Below are positions 25,072-34,639 of a stretch of 64,000 bases of DNA, one piece after another. The first letter of the stretch is position 1; each line of letters begins with the position of its first letter. The DNA lies in assembly GCA_016719945.1 (NCBI GenBank), contig JADJYE010000030.1, positions 62,001-126,000 on the forward strand, in the 5' to 3' direction. Source of the DNA: Polyangiaceae bacterium. Its GTDB lineage: Bacteria; Myxococcota_A; Polyangia; Polyangiales; Polyangiaceae. The notes under the pieces were generated by a model, which was given only the letters and a program-made list of their open reading frames with translations, was not told where the DNA came from and did not search any database. The translations under genes and the position numbers were made by a program.

Positions 25072-26211
25072 TTGGCCTTGGTCTCCCCCGAGGTCTTGTC
25101 CGGGCTCGCGCGCCTCGTGCGCGGGTTCGCCGGGCTCGAGCTGCCTGCCTGGGTCGTCGAGTCCAAGGCCGGCGCGCGCATGACCGCTCTCTCCCTCGAC
25201 GGCCCGGGGTACCTCTCCCTCGTCGAGTCCGGCCGCGGTGCCTCGGAGCTCGGTCGACTCGTCGAGGCGCTGCGCGTCGGTGAGACGCGGTTCTTCAGGC
25301 ACAAGGGTCAGCTCGACGCGGTGCTCGAGGTCGTCGCGCCCCGCTGGCGAGAGGCAGGCACGCAGCGGCCCAAGGTGTGGAGCGCCGGCTGCGCGACCGG
25401 AGAGGAGCCCTACACCCTCGCGATGGTGCTCGCGCGGGCGCTGCCGGCGCCCGCCTACCGGGCCAGCATCCTGGCGACCGATGTGAGCGAGGAGGCGCTC
25501 GCGACGGCGAGCCGGCGGCGGTACCCCGCCGAGGCGCTCGCGCACGTCCCCCCGCCCTTCCTCGACTCGTTCGTGGTGAGCGAGGGTGAGGCCGAGGTGC
25601 GGAGGGAGATCGCTGGCGCCGTCAGGTTCGAGCGCCACAACCTCGCGAGCGCGCCTCCGGGCCGCGGCTTCCACCTCGTCTTTTGCCGCAACGTGCTCAT
25701 CTACTTCGAGCCGGAGGAGCGGCGCCGCGCCCTCGAGCGCATCGTCGACGCGCTCGCGCCGGGCGGGGCCCTGTTCCTCGGATACTCCGAGACGCTGCGC
25801 GATGTGGCGGGCCTGGCGCCGGTCCAGGTCGGTGCGCACACGCTGTGGTTGCGGTCCGGCGGGGAGCCGCCGAGCTCGCGAGACGTCCCCCGCGACGCTC
25901 CCGCGTCTGTGCCCAGGTCCTTGGCTCGTCCCTCGGCTCCGGTCGCCGCGCCGCGCACCTCACGGACGGTGCGCGCGAGCGCCGCCAGCGCGTTGTCACG
26001 CGAGCTCTCCGAAGCGCTCAAGTCCGAGGGCCTCGAGGTCCTCACCGTCGAGCTCGACGCCGCCGAGCTCCTCGATGACGACGCGGCCGTCGTGCTGCGT
26101 CGCGCCGGCGCGGCGGCGCGCGCGTCCGGCGTCGACCTGCGGTTGGTCGCCGGGCGAGAGGTCACGCTGCGCTGGCTCCGCCGCCACGGCCTCGGCGGAG
26201 GGGCGCCGTGA
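25072..26211 (+). CDS. cheR: CheR receptor methyltransferase fused to a STAS-like domain
   Basis: 379 residues from a TTG at 25072. CheR methylates glutamates of chemoreceptors using S-adenosylmethionine. Signature blocks are RVGETRFFRHKGQLDAV, the SAM-binding VWSAGCATGEEPYTLAM, ILATDVSEEALATA and FCRNVLIYFEPEERRRAL. After about residue 265 comes a Pro/Ala linker and then a C-terminal segment (LEVLTVELDAAELLDDDAAVVLRRAG, about 70 residues) that resembles a STAS regulatory domain; this part is less certain. Such a fusion would let a partner or phosphorylation tune adaptation. The stop overlaps the GTG of the cheA gene. Confidence 0.9.
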   Translation: MALVSPEVLSGLARLVRGFAGLELPAWVVESKAGARMTALSLDGPGYLSLVESGRGASELGRLVEALRVGETRFFRHKGQLDAVLEVVAPRWREAGTQRPKVWSAGCATGEEPYTLAMVLARALPAPAYRASILATDVSEEALATASRRRYPAEALAHVPPPFLDSFVVSEGEAEVRREIAGAVRFERHNLASAPPGRGFHLVFCRNVLIYFEPEERRRALERIVDALAPGGALFLGYSETLRDVAGLAPVQVGAHTLWLRSGGEPPSSRDVPRDAPASVPRSLARPSAPVAAPRTSRTVRASAASALSRELSEALKSEGLEVLTVELDAAELLDDDAAVVLRRAGAAARASGVDLRLVAGREVTLRWLRRHGLGGGAP

Positions 26212-28999
26212 GCGCGGACTCCGCCGTCGAGACCTGGTCGCGCTACGTGGCCGCCGCGAAGCGCGACGCGGACCAGCTCGCCGACGGGGTGCGCGCGCTC
26301 CCCGCCGAGGGGGGCCGAGACGCGCTCGCAGGCCTCGCGGCGCTCGCGTTCCGCCTCGGCCTCTCGAGCGTCCTGGTCGGCGCGGAGGACGTGGGTCGGC
26401 TCGCGCTGGGCGTCGAGCGCGCCTGTGACGCGGCGCGAACGGCCTCATCCCCCGCGGCCGAGGTGCGGGCCCTGCTCGAGGCGCCCGCCAGCGCGCTCGC
26501 CGCCGCGCTCGCGCAGCTCGCCGCGCCGGACAAGTCGGGCGCGCGCGTTGAAGGGCTTCCGCTCGCCCAGCTCCTGCGCTCGCTGGAGGAGGGGCGGTCG
26601 CCTGCTGCCATCGCAGCGCCACCTATCTCTCCGCCCCAGGACAGCTCGCCGCCAGCGAGCGCGCGCGCGGCGAGCGCGCCCCCGGTCGCGCCGGACGACG
26701 CGCGCGCCATGGTGTTCCATTGGGCTCCGCCCGTCGACGACGACATGATCGAGCTCTTCTTCGAGGAGGCGCAGGAGCGCGTCGAGGGCATCGCCGGCAA
26801 GCTGCTCTCGATCGAGGAGCGCCCAGACGATCTGGAGCTGCTGCGAGATCTCTTTCGCGATCTGCACACGGTCAAGGGAAGCTCCGCGATGGTCGGCCTC
26901 GCGCCGGTGAACGAGCTCGCGCACGCCGCAGAGGATCTGGTTGGACAGCTGCGCGAGGGGGCGCGCCGAGCCGACGCGCCCGTCGTCAACGCCCTGCTCG
27001 CCGCGCTCGATGGGCTGCGCGCGCTGCTCGCCACGGCCCGCGATCGAAAGCCCTTGCCGGCCAGCGCGCCTCGCGTCGTCCGCGCCTTGCGAGACCCCTA
27101 CGCGGCAGCGTCACCTGCGGCCGACGCGCCTGCACCCGCCTCCGCGACGTCGGCTTCAGCGGCACAGGCCGCGGCCCACGAGGCGGCGCCTGCGGCGGGT
27201 GCCAAGGCAGCAGCGACGGCGGCGCCCGCGGCGAAGCAGACGATCCGCGTCGACTTCGACAAGCTCGATCGCCTTCTCAACCTCGTGGGCGAGCTGGTCC
27301 TCGGCCGGCGAGCCTGCGTGGCGCCGGCGCCGCGCGGGCGTCGGTGACCGGGGAGCTCTCCACCGACCGGGCGCTCGCCCGTCGAATCGCGACCCTCCAC
27401 GGTCGCGCCGACGCCTCGGGGCGGCCGGGCAAGGGCCCCGACCCTCGCGTCGGGCTGCAGGACCTCACCGAGGAGCTCGGCCGCGTCGAGCGCGTCCTGT
27501 CGTCGATCGCGGGCAGCCTCGACGCGTCGACGTCGAACCTCGAGTCCGTCTCCAGCCTGCTGCGCGATCAGGTGATGCGCCTGCGTATGGTCCCGGTCGG
27601 CGGGGTCTTGCGAAAGCACCAGCGGACGGTGCGCGACCTCGCCCAGTCGCTCGGCAAGAAGGTCCGGATCGAGCTCGTCGGCGAGGACACCGAGCTCGAC
27701 AAGCTCCTCGTGGAGGCCCTCGACGAGCCGCTCATGCACCTCGTGCGAAACGCGGTCGATCACGGGATCGAGGTGCCCGCCGAGCGTGCGGCGGCCGGCA
27801 AGCCGGTCGACGCCACCATCCGCCTGGAGGCGATGCATCGAGGCAACCAGGTCGTGATCCGCGTGGCGGACGACGGCAAGGGCATCGATCCGAAGCGGCT
27901 GAAGAGCAAGGCGCTCGAGAAGAGCATCGCGAGCTCCGCCGAGCTGGACACGATGGACGACCGAGCCGCCCTCGAGCTGGTCTTCCGTGCGGGCTTCTCG
28001 ACGGCGGGCGCGGTCACGGACGTGTCCGGCCGCGGCGTCGGCATGGACATCGTGCGCCAGACGATCGTCGCTCGGCTGAAGGGCACGATCGATATCGAGT
28101 CCTCGCTGGGCCGCGGCACGGCCTTCGTGCTCAAGCTCCCGCTCACGCTCGCGATCATCCAGGTGATGCTCGCGCGCGCGTCGGGCGAGACGTTCGCCAT
28201 CCCACTCGACGCCGCGGAGCGGACCGTCGTCATCCCCGCCGACGAGGTCCGCTTGGTCGCGGATCGCGAGGTGATCGAGGTCGACGGCATGACCGTGCCG
28301 ATCGTGCGGCTCGCGCACGTCCTGGCGCTCGAGGGGCCCGAGCCTGGGCCCGACGACCCGCTGCACGTCGTGCTCACGGCCCAGCACGGGGCGCTGTTCG
28401 GGCTCGCGTGCGATCAGCTGATCGGCAAAAAGGAGATCGTCGTGAAGTCGCTCGGCGAGGTCCTCTCGGGCGTCCCGTGCGCGGTGGGCGCCACGATCCT
28501 GGGAGACCGCTGCGCGCTCATCCTCGACGTCCCCGCGATCGTCCAGCGCGCGCTCTCGGCGGCGGCGCCGGCGCGCCGCGCCCGCGCCTCCCTGCCCAGC
28601 TCCGCGCGCTCGAGGGGAGACATCTTGCTGGTCGACGACTCCGACACCGTGCGCGAGTCGCTGCGTCGCCTGCTCGTCGAGGCGGGGTTCGCGGTCACCA
28701 CGGCGGAGGACGGCCGCGCCGGGCTCGCGCTGGCCGCGAGCCGTCGCTTCGACCTCGTCTCCACCGACGTGATGATGCCCCACATGGACGGCTACGAGCT
28801 GACGCGGGCGCTGCGCGCGCTGCCGGCCTACCGCGAGGTGCCGATCGTCATGGTGACCAGCCGCGGCGAGCTCATCGATCGGGTGCGCGGCTTCGACGCC
28901 GGGGTCGACGAGTACATCACCAAACCCCACGATCGCAGGCTGCTGCTGCAGGCGGTCGAGAAGCTCCTCGGGCAGAAGCGAGGGCAGGAGAGCCCGTGA
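26208..28999 (+). CDS. cheA: hybrid CheA histidine kinase with receiver domain (one frame break)
   Basis: About 930 residues after repair. In order: an N-terminal Ala-rich helical segment with one degenerate Hpt-like bundle; a true Hpt domain with phospho-histidine in LHTVKGSSAMVGL; an Ala-rich linker; dimerisation helices; ATPase domain (HLVRNAVDHGIEVPAERA, VADDGKGIDPKRL, SGRGVGMDIVRQ); a CheW-like domain; and a C-terminal receiver (ILLVDDSDTVRESLRRLL, TDVMMPHMDGYEL, SRGELID and the conserved lysine in EYITKPHD). At about 27305 one base is missing: GELVLGR should be followed by ASLRGAGAARASVTGEL, found in the next frame. Overlap with its neighbours (GTGA at both ends) indicates translational coupling. 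Confidence 0.92.
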
Positions 29000-30767
29000 A
29001 CGTCCTGTGCGTCACCGACGCCCCGCTGCTCGCCGAGCTGCTCGCGCGACCCCTCTCTCCGCTCGGTCACCGCGTCAGCCACGTCGCGACGATGGCCGAG
29101 GCCCGCCAGGGCCTCGGCGAGCTCTCGCCCGAGGTCGCGTCCTCGCGCGGAGGCTCCCTGACGCCGACGTGCCCGCCGCCGCGCGCGAGCTCTCCGCCGC
29201 AGGGGTGAGGGTGGTCGTCGTGGGCGTGACGCCGAGGGACCGCGACGTCGCGCGAGCGGCGCGCGCCGATGGCTTCCTGCTCGCCCCCTTCACCGACGCC
29301 GACGTGCTCGAGGCGGTCGGCATGAGCGCGTCGGACGCGAAGGTCATCCTGCTCGTCGACGACTCGCCGCTCATCCACCGTCACACCGTGCCGATCCTCG
29401 AGGACGACGGCTACGAGGTCATCTCGTGCCACGACGGCGCCGAGGCGCTCGAGGTCATCCGCAGCCGCCGCCCCGACCTGGTCATCACCGACGTCGAGAT
29501 GCCGCGGCTCGACGGCTACGGCCTGTGCAAGGCGCTCAAGGGCGACCCCGACACCGCCCACCTGCCGGTCCTGATCTGCTCGACGCTCGGCGAGTCCGCC
29601 GATCTCGAGCGCGGGTTCGACGCGGGCGCCGACGACTACCTGGTCAAGCCCGTGATCCCGGAGGAGCTGTCGACGCGCGTACGCGGGCTGCTCGCCGGCT
29701 CGCTCCCGGCCTCGCGCGAGCGGATCCTGGTCGTCGACGACTCCCCCGCGCAGCGCCACTACGTCGCCGACTGCCTCTCTCGCCAGGGCTTCGAGGTGAT
29801 CACCGCGCAGGACGGCAGCGTCGCGCTCGAGAAGGCTCGCGCGAGCCGGCCGGCCCTCATCGTCTCCGACTACGAGATGCCGGTCATGACCGGCTTCGAG
29901 CTGGTGCACGCGCTGCGCAAGGACCCAGAGCTGCGCGCGATCCCGGTGATCATGCTCACCGCGCGCGACTCGAAGCGCGACATGGCGCAGCTGCGCGCGG
30001 CGGGCGCGTCGGCGTACCTGGTGAAGCCGTTCGCGCAAGACAAGTGCGTAGCGCTGGTCGAGCGCACGCTCGCCGAGCGGCGGCTCGTGGCCTACAAGGA
30101 GGCCTCGAGGGTCTACATCTCGGACGGCGCCAGGCGCGCGGCCGAGCAGCGCGCCGCGGCCGGCGAGATGGACTCCCAGCGGGCCGACGAGCGCGTGATG
30201 AGCGTCCTCTTCTCGGACCTCGCGGGCTTCACCCCGATGTCCGAGAAGCTGTCCCCGCGAGCGCTGATCGAGCTGCTCAATGGCTACTTCGACGCCATGT
30301 GCCCGATCGTGGTCGGCCATGGCGGCGACATCGACAAGTTCATCGGCGACGCCATCATGGCCGTGTTCGACGAGGCCCGAGGCCAGGCGCCCGCGCCCGA
30401 GCGTGCGGTGAGGGCGGCGCTCGCCATGCAGTCGGCGCTCACGACGTTCAACCTCGGCTCGGCCATCCAGCTGCGGATGCGCATCGGCATCAACACCGGC
30501 CCGCTCGTGCGCGGCGATCTCGGGTCACGCGTCGTGCGGCGCGACTACACCGTCATCGGCGAGACCGTGAACCGCGCGAACCGATACGAGGCGAAGTGCC
30601 CCATCGGCGGCGTGCTCATCAGCGAGTCGACGAGGGCCGCGCTCGGCGAGCTGGTGACCGCCGAGCCGGTCGCCGGGCTCGAGCTCAAGGGCGTGAGCGC
30701 GCCGGTGACGGCCTACGTCGTCAGCGCGGTCGCGCCCGCGCGGCAGGAAGAGGGGGGTGAAGCGTGA
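28996..30767 (+). CDS. multi-receiver response regulator with class III nucleotide cyclase output (one frame break)
   Basis: About 590 residues after repair. Residues 1-110 look like a degenerate receiver without the phospho-aspartate. Two intact receivers follow: one with ILLVDDSPLIHRHTVPILE, VITDVEMPRLDGYGL and DDYLVKP, the other with ILVVDDSPAQRHYVADCL, IVSDYEMPVMTGFEL and AYLVKPF. The C-terminal class III adenylate/guanylate cyclase domain has metal-binding aspartates in VLFSDLAGFTPMSEKL and FIGDAIMAVFDE and the later GETVNRANRYEA. It should make cAMP (or cGMP) in response to phosphorylation by the CheA. One base is missing near 29137 (GAGGTCG-CGTC). GTG 28996 overlaps the cheA stop, and its own stop overlaps cheB. 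Confidence 0.9.
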
Positions 30768-31804
30768 TCCGTGTGCTGGTCGTCGACGACTCGATGTTCA
30801 TGCGCGGCGCCATCTCCAAGACGCTCACCGCGACCGGCCGCTTCGAGGTGATCGGGCAGGCGAAGGACGGCGAAGAGGCCGTGCGGCGGGTCGTCGAGCT
30901 GGGGCCCGACGTCGTGACGATGGACTTCAACATGCCGACGATGAACGGCGCCGACGCAGTTCGCGCCATCATGCAGCGGCGGCCCACGCCGGTCGTGATG
31001 TTCTCGGCCCACACGCGGCAGGGGGCCAAGGAGACGCTCGACGCCCTGTCGGCCGGAGCGGTCGACTTCGTCACCAAGCCAGCGGGAGAGGTCTCCGCGG
31101 ATCTGTCGACGGTGCAAGAGGAGCTCGCGCGCAAGCTCACGAGCGCCGCCACGAGCCGCCCGCGCGCCGCCCCTCCTCCTCCGGCCCAGCCGGTCATCAA
31201 GCCGAGCCCGCCGTCTGGGCGCACGCCGCCGCCGTCGGTGTCCATGGCGCTGCCGAAGCTGTGCGTGATCGCGATCTCCACGGGGGGACCGGTGGCGCTC
31301 TCCCGGCTGCTGCCAGCGCTCCCGGCCGACACACGCTTCGCGATCGTGGTCGTGCAGCACATGCCCGCCATGTTCACGGCGGCGCTCGCCGATCGGCTCG
31401 ACTCGGAGTGCGCCATCTCTGTCCGCGAGGCCGTGGTCGGCGACCGACCCCGCGCGGGCCTGGCGTTGATCGCGCCCGGCGACCGGCACCTCGAGTTCGA
31501 CGCGCGAGGCGGGGTCGTGCTCTCGGAGGGCGTCCCGGTCCACGGCTGCCGCCCCGCCGCGGATGTCACGATGCTCTCCGCGGCGAGGGTCTATGGCCGC
31601 CGGACGATCGGCGTCGTGATGACGGGCATGGGGCGTGACGGGACCGCCGGCGCCCTCGCCATCCGCGCCGCCGAGGGTCGAACGCTCGCGCAAGACGAGG
31701 CGTCCAGCGTGATCTTCGGCATGCCGAGGTCGGCCATCGACGCGGGCGCCATCGAGGACGTCGCGCCGCTCGACGAGCTGCCGAGCCTGCTTCGGTACCT
31801 GTGA
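30764..31804 (+). CDS. cheB: CheB protein-glutamate methylesterase
   Basis: 346 residues from a GTG overlapping the cyclase stop. The N-terminal receiver (VLVVDDSMFMRGAISKTL, TMDFNMPTMNGADAV, DFVTKP) controls the C-terminal methylesterase, which removes methyl groups or deamidates glutamines on chemoreceptors. Catalytic residues are visible: Ser in AISTGGP, His in VVVQHMPAMFT and Asp in VMTGMGRDGTAGAL. A Pro-rich linker of about 40 residues joins the domains. It completes a cluster with receptor, CheW, CheR, CheA and cyclase. No CheY-only protein or CheD is present. The gene is convergent with the HNH endonuclease gene, which ends 2 bases away. Confidence 0.95.
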   Translation: MIRVLVVDDSMFMRGAISKTLTATGRFEVIGQAKDGEEAVRRVVELGPDVVTMDFNMPTMNGADAVRAIMQRRPTPVVMFSAHTRQGAKETLDALSAGAVDFVTKPAGEVSADLSTVQEELARKLTSAATSRPRAAPPPPAQPVIKPSPPSGRTPPPSVSMALPKLCVIAISTGGPVALSRLLPALPADTRFAIVVVQHMPAMFTAALADRLDSECAISVREAVVGDRPRAGLALIAPGDRHLEFDARGGVVLSEGVPVHGCRPAADVTMLSAARVYGRRTIGVVMTGMGRDGTAGALAIRAAEGRTLAQDEASSVIFGMPRSAIDAGAIEDVAPLDELPSLLRYL

Positions 31805-31805
31805 C

Positions 31806-32336
31806 TCAGGCGGCGTTCGACTCGCTCACACAGTAGCAGCGCCACTCGGTCGGGATGTCGCGGCCCCCGAAGCTCATCGGCTCGATCGGCAGGCTCACCG
31901 GCCTCGCGGGGGGTCGCATCAGGCGCATGCCCGCCTGCTCCGGCGTCCGGTTGCGCTTCTTGAGGTTGCAGGGCCGGCACGCGGTCACGATGTTCTCCCA
32001 GCCCGTTCGGCCGCCGTGCGTTCGCGGCAGGACGTGATCGAACGACAGCTCGCAGCGCGGCTTCTTGGAGCCGCAGTATTGGCACTGGTAGCCGTCGCGG
32101 CTGAACACGTTCGACCTGGAGAACTTCACGCCGCGTCGCACCCCCGAGACGTGCCGCCTCAGGCGCACGACCGCGGGCAACGGGACCGTGATCGTCGGCG
32201 ACGAGATCAGGACGTCATACTCCTCGAGGACGTCGACCTTGCCGAGGTACCAGAGCGTGATCGCCTCTTCCCACCGGATGACCCGGTGAGGCAGCATCCA
32301 GCTGTTGAGGAGCAGGGTGTGCTCTCTCGTCGTCAC
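31806..32336 (-). CDS. HNH endonuclease family protein
   Basis: A 176-residue protein with a central HNH motif: a CxxC zinc knuckle CQYCGSKKP, the catalytic LSFDHVLPRTHGG, then WENIVTACRPCNLKKRNRTP with the second CxxC and the metal-binding His/Asn. The N-terminal 70 residues (WMLPHRVIRWEEAITLWYLG) are typical of the widespread housekeeping HNH proteins of unknown biological role found as single genes in many bacteria, not of a restriction system. No methyltransferase or phage gene adjoins it. It is convergent with cheB. Confidence 0.88.
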   Translation of the reverse strand: MTTREHTLLLNSWMLPHRVIRWEEAITLWYLGKVDVLEEYDVLISSPTITVPLPAVVRLRRHVSGVRRGVKFSRSNVFSRDGYQCQYCGSKKPRCELSFDHVLPRTHGGRTGWENIVTACRPCNLKKRNRTPEQAGMRLMRPPARPVSLPIEPMSFGGRDIPTEWRCYCVSESNAA

Positions 32337-32381
32337 GAGGACAAAGTGTACACGCCGAGAGGCGCCGCGCCAGGCAGGCGG

Positions 32382-32762
32382 TCAGTCCCGCTCGGGGTTC
32401 ATGATCTGCTGCTGACGGTCGTCGAACATTCCCTTGAACGCAGCGGCGCGCTTGCGCGTCTCCGCGCAGACCTCGAAGCGCTGACGAGCGTCGGCGAGCT
32501 GCTTCCGGGAGGGCTCGTCGAGCGTCGCCTCGTAGTCGGACGGCTCGCCGGCCGGGGGCTTCGGGTAGAGCTCGTGCTCCGACTTGCAGGCGTCTATCTG
32601 GGCCGGGTCTTTGCTGCAGGCGCACTCGGCGGACGCCGCAGCCTCGACCTCACGTAGGTAAGCCGGGTCGACCGGCCTCTGACAGCCGGTGACGGCAAGC
32701 AGGACCGCAGCGGCCAAGGCCCTGGTGGCCGTGTGGGCGCTGCGCGGCGGCTCCTTCGTCAT
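32382..32762 (-). CDS. small Cys-containing lipoprotein
   Basis: A 126-residue predicted lipoprotein (lipobox AVTGC at about residue 27). The mature part is helical and acidic with four further cysteines (ECACSKD, DACKSE, EVCAE) that could form two disulphides. The C-terminus is RQQQIMNPERD. It lies 45 bases upstream of the HNH gene in the same orientation and may be co-transcribed with it. No family is recognised. Confidence 0.7.
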   Translation of the reverse strand: MTKEPPRSAHTATRALAAAVLLAVTGCQRPVDPAYLREVEAAASAECACSKDPAQIDACKSEHELYPKPPAGEPSDYEATLDEPSRKQLADARQRFEVCAETRKRAAAFKGMFDDRQQQIMNPERD

Positions 32763-32791
32763 CGAGGCGACAGCTTACTCGGTCCCGAAAG

Positions 32792-32812
32792 TCGCTCGGC
32801 TCGTCCGAGCGA
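32792..32812. repeat. 8-bp stem inverted repeat
   Basis: TCGCTCGG (32792-32799) and CCGAGCGA (32805-32812) with a 5-base loop, in the gap between two divergent genes at 32762 and 32972. It could be an operator or attenuator; nothing further can be said. Confidence 0.4.
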
Positions 32813-32825
32813 AAGGGCTCCTGAT

Positions 32826-32845
32826 TCACCTGGCAGGCCAGGTGA
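32826..32845. promoter_or_regulatory. 20-bp near-perfect palindrome in a divergent promoter region
   Basis: TCACCTGGC-AG-GCCAGGTGA has 9-bp arms and a 2-base spacer, and lies about 125 bases upstream of the cytochrome-like gene at 32972 and 64 bases upstream of the lipoprotein start at 32762. The size and symmetry are those of a binding site for a dimeric helix-turn-helix regulator. I see no second copy within the window. Confidence 0.45.
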
Positions 32846-32971
32846 GCTCACGCGGCACCCTCCCCACGTCGCCTCACAGCGACGCCACCGCGCGACAGCC
32901 CGAGTGAAAATCGATTTCATTTCCCGCGCGGCGCATGGTCAGGCGCCGCGCGCCTCCGGTACCGTCGAGAC

Positions 32972-34639
32972 ATGCTCCGAGCCACGCCGCTGCTCGCGTT
33001 GGCGCTCGCCACGACCTCCCTCGCCGGGTGCACCGGTCAGATCGGCGGCGACCCGCCCGACGATGGGACGTCCGAGAGCTCCATGTGCGTCGTCGACACG
33101 CCGATCCGGCGCCTGACCCGGTTCGAGTACAACAACACGGTCCGCGACCTGCTCGGTGACCTCACCGAGCCCGCGAGCATCTTCCCCCCCGAGGAGGAGG
33201 TGCAAGGCTTCGACAACCAGGCGGCGGCGCTCACGGTGAGCGATCTGCTCGCCGAGCAGTACATGAAGGCCGCCGAAGGGATCAGCGAGCGCGCCGTGGC
33301 GGACTTGCCCGCGCTGCTGCCGGACTGCGACGTGGCCACCAGCGGCGAAGACACGTGCGCGCTCCACTTCATCGAGACCTTCGGGCGGCGCGCGTTCCGC
33401 CGGCCGCTCGACGGGAGCGAGGTCGATCGCTTCAAGGCGCTGTTCGACGTCGCGATCGACGACCCCGACATGGGCACGTTCGAAGAGGGCCTCGCCCTCG
33501 TCCTTCAAGCGATGCTCCAGTCGCCGCATTTCCTGTATCGCCCCGAGTTTGGCGGGGCCGACCCGGTCGACGGGGACGTGGTGAAGCTCAGCGACTGGGA
33601 GGTCGCCTCGAAGCTGTCGTACATGATCTGGAACACGATGCCCGACGAGCAGCTCTTCGCGGCCGCAGAGGCGAAGGAGCTGAGCACGAAGGAGCAGGTC
33701 GCGGCGCAGGCCAGGCGCATGCTCCAAGACGATCGCGCCAGGGACGGCATCAAGAACTTCCACCGCCAGTGGCTCCGGCTCGTCTACCTCGACACCGTCA
33801 GCAAAGACACGACGGTATACCCGGCCTACGACGACGGGCTGCGCGACCTCTGGAGGCAGGAGATCGAGGCGTTCATCGAGCACGTCATCATCGACGACGA
33901 CGCCAAGCTCGGAACGCTGCTCTCCGCGCCGTACAGCTTCTTGAACGCCGAGCTGGCAACGTTCTACGGCGCCGACGCCGTCGGCCCCGCGCCCGAGGGC
34001 GAGGAGCTGGTGAAGGTGTCGATGGATCCGACGCGTCGCGCCGGCCTCATCACGCAGGGGGCGCTGATGGCCGTGCACGCCGAGGGCAACCAGTCCTCCC
34101 CGGTGTTCCGAGGCAAATTCGTCCGCGAGCAGCTGCTCTGCCAGTCCCTCCCGCTGCCCCCGGCGAACCTCGTGATCGAGCCGCCCCCGCTCGACCCGTC
34201 GAAGACGACGCGCGAGCAGTTCGAGGAGATCGGCAACAACCCGGACTGCTCGGGCTGCCACTCGCTCATGAACCCGATCGGCTTCGGCTTCGAGAACTTC
34301 GACGGCATCGGGCTGTGGCGCGACACGCAGAACGGCAAGCCGATCGACTCGACCGGTGAGATCACGGCGACCGACTCGCTCGACGGGACGTTCGCCGGCC
34401 CGGTCGACCTCGCCGGCAAGCTCGCCGCGAGCTCCGAGGTCGCCGAGTGCGTGTCGAGCCAGTGGTTCCGCTTCTCGTATAACCGCACCGTCACCCAAGA
34501 CGACGCGTGCACGCTGGACGAGGTGAACGAGGTCTTCGCTGACTCGGGCTACGATTTGCGCGAGCTGGTCGTCGCCCTCACGCAGGCCGAGACGTTCCTC
34601 TACCGGCATCAGGTCGTGGTCGAAGGAGGTGCTCCGTGA
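32972..34639 (+). CDS. DUF1592/DUF1588-type cytochrome-like lipoprotein
   Basis: A 555-residue predicted lipoprotein (lipobox SLAGC). The domain order follows the DUF1587-DUF1595-DUF1592-DUF1588-DUF1585 family abundant in planctomycetes and myxobacteria: RLTRFEYNNTVRDLLGDL, FGRRAFRRPLDGSEVDRF, MLQSPHFLYRPEFG and SKLSYMIWNTMPDEQLF. A DUF1588 block contains the single c-type heme motif CSGCHSLMNPIGFGFENFD. The C-terminal DUF1585 ends VALTQAETFLYRH. The family is thought to be periplasmic and possibly redox-active; its true substrate is not known. It is always or nearly always followed by a DUF1552 gene, as here, with a 4-base overlap. Confidence 0.88.
   Translation: MLRATPLLALALATTSLAGCTGQIGGDPPDDGTSESSMCVVDTPIRRLTRFEYNNTVRDLLGDLTEPASIFPPEEEVQGFDNQAAALTVSDLLAEQYMKAAEGISERAVADLPALLPDCDVATSGEDTCALHFIETFGRRAFRRPLDGSEVDRFKALFDVAIDDPDMGTFEEGLALVLQAMLQSPHFLYRPEFGGADPVDGDVVKLSDWEVASKLSYMIWNTMPDEQLFAAAEAKELSTKEQVAAQARRMLQDDRARDGIKNFHRQWLRLVYLDTVSKDTTVYPAYDDGLRDLWRQEIEAFIEHVIIDDDAKLGTLLSAPYSFLNAELATFYGADAVGPAPEGEELVKVSMDPTRRAGLITQGALMAVHAEGNQSSPVFRGKFVREQLLCQSLPLPPANLVIEPPPLDPSKTTREQFEEIGNNPDCSGCHSLMNPIGFGFENFDGIGLWRDTQNGKPIDSTGEITATDSLDGTFAGPVDLAGKLAASSEVAECVSSQWFRFSYNRTVTQDDACTLDEVNEVFADSGYDLRELVVALTQAETFLYRHQVVVEGGAP

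Noticed and set aside
24085..25839. Long antisense frame over the receptor and cheR genes
   Set aside because: Shadow frame with no conserved features; the plus-strand genes carry clear motifs.
31806..32336. Homing or restriction endonuclease of a mobile element
   Set aside because: No methyltransferase, intron, integrase or phage gene adjoins the HNH gene; it matches solitary housekeeping HNH proteins.
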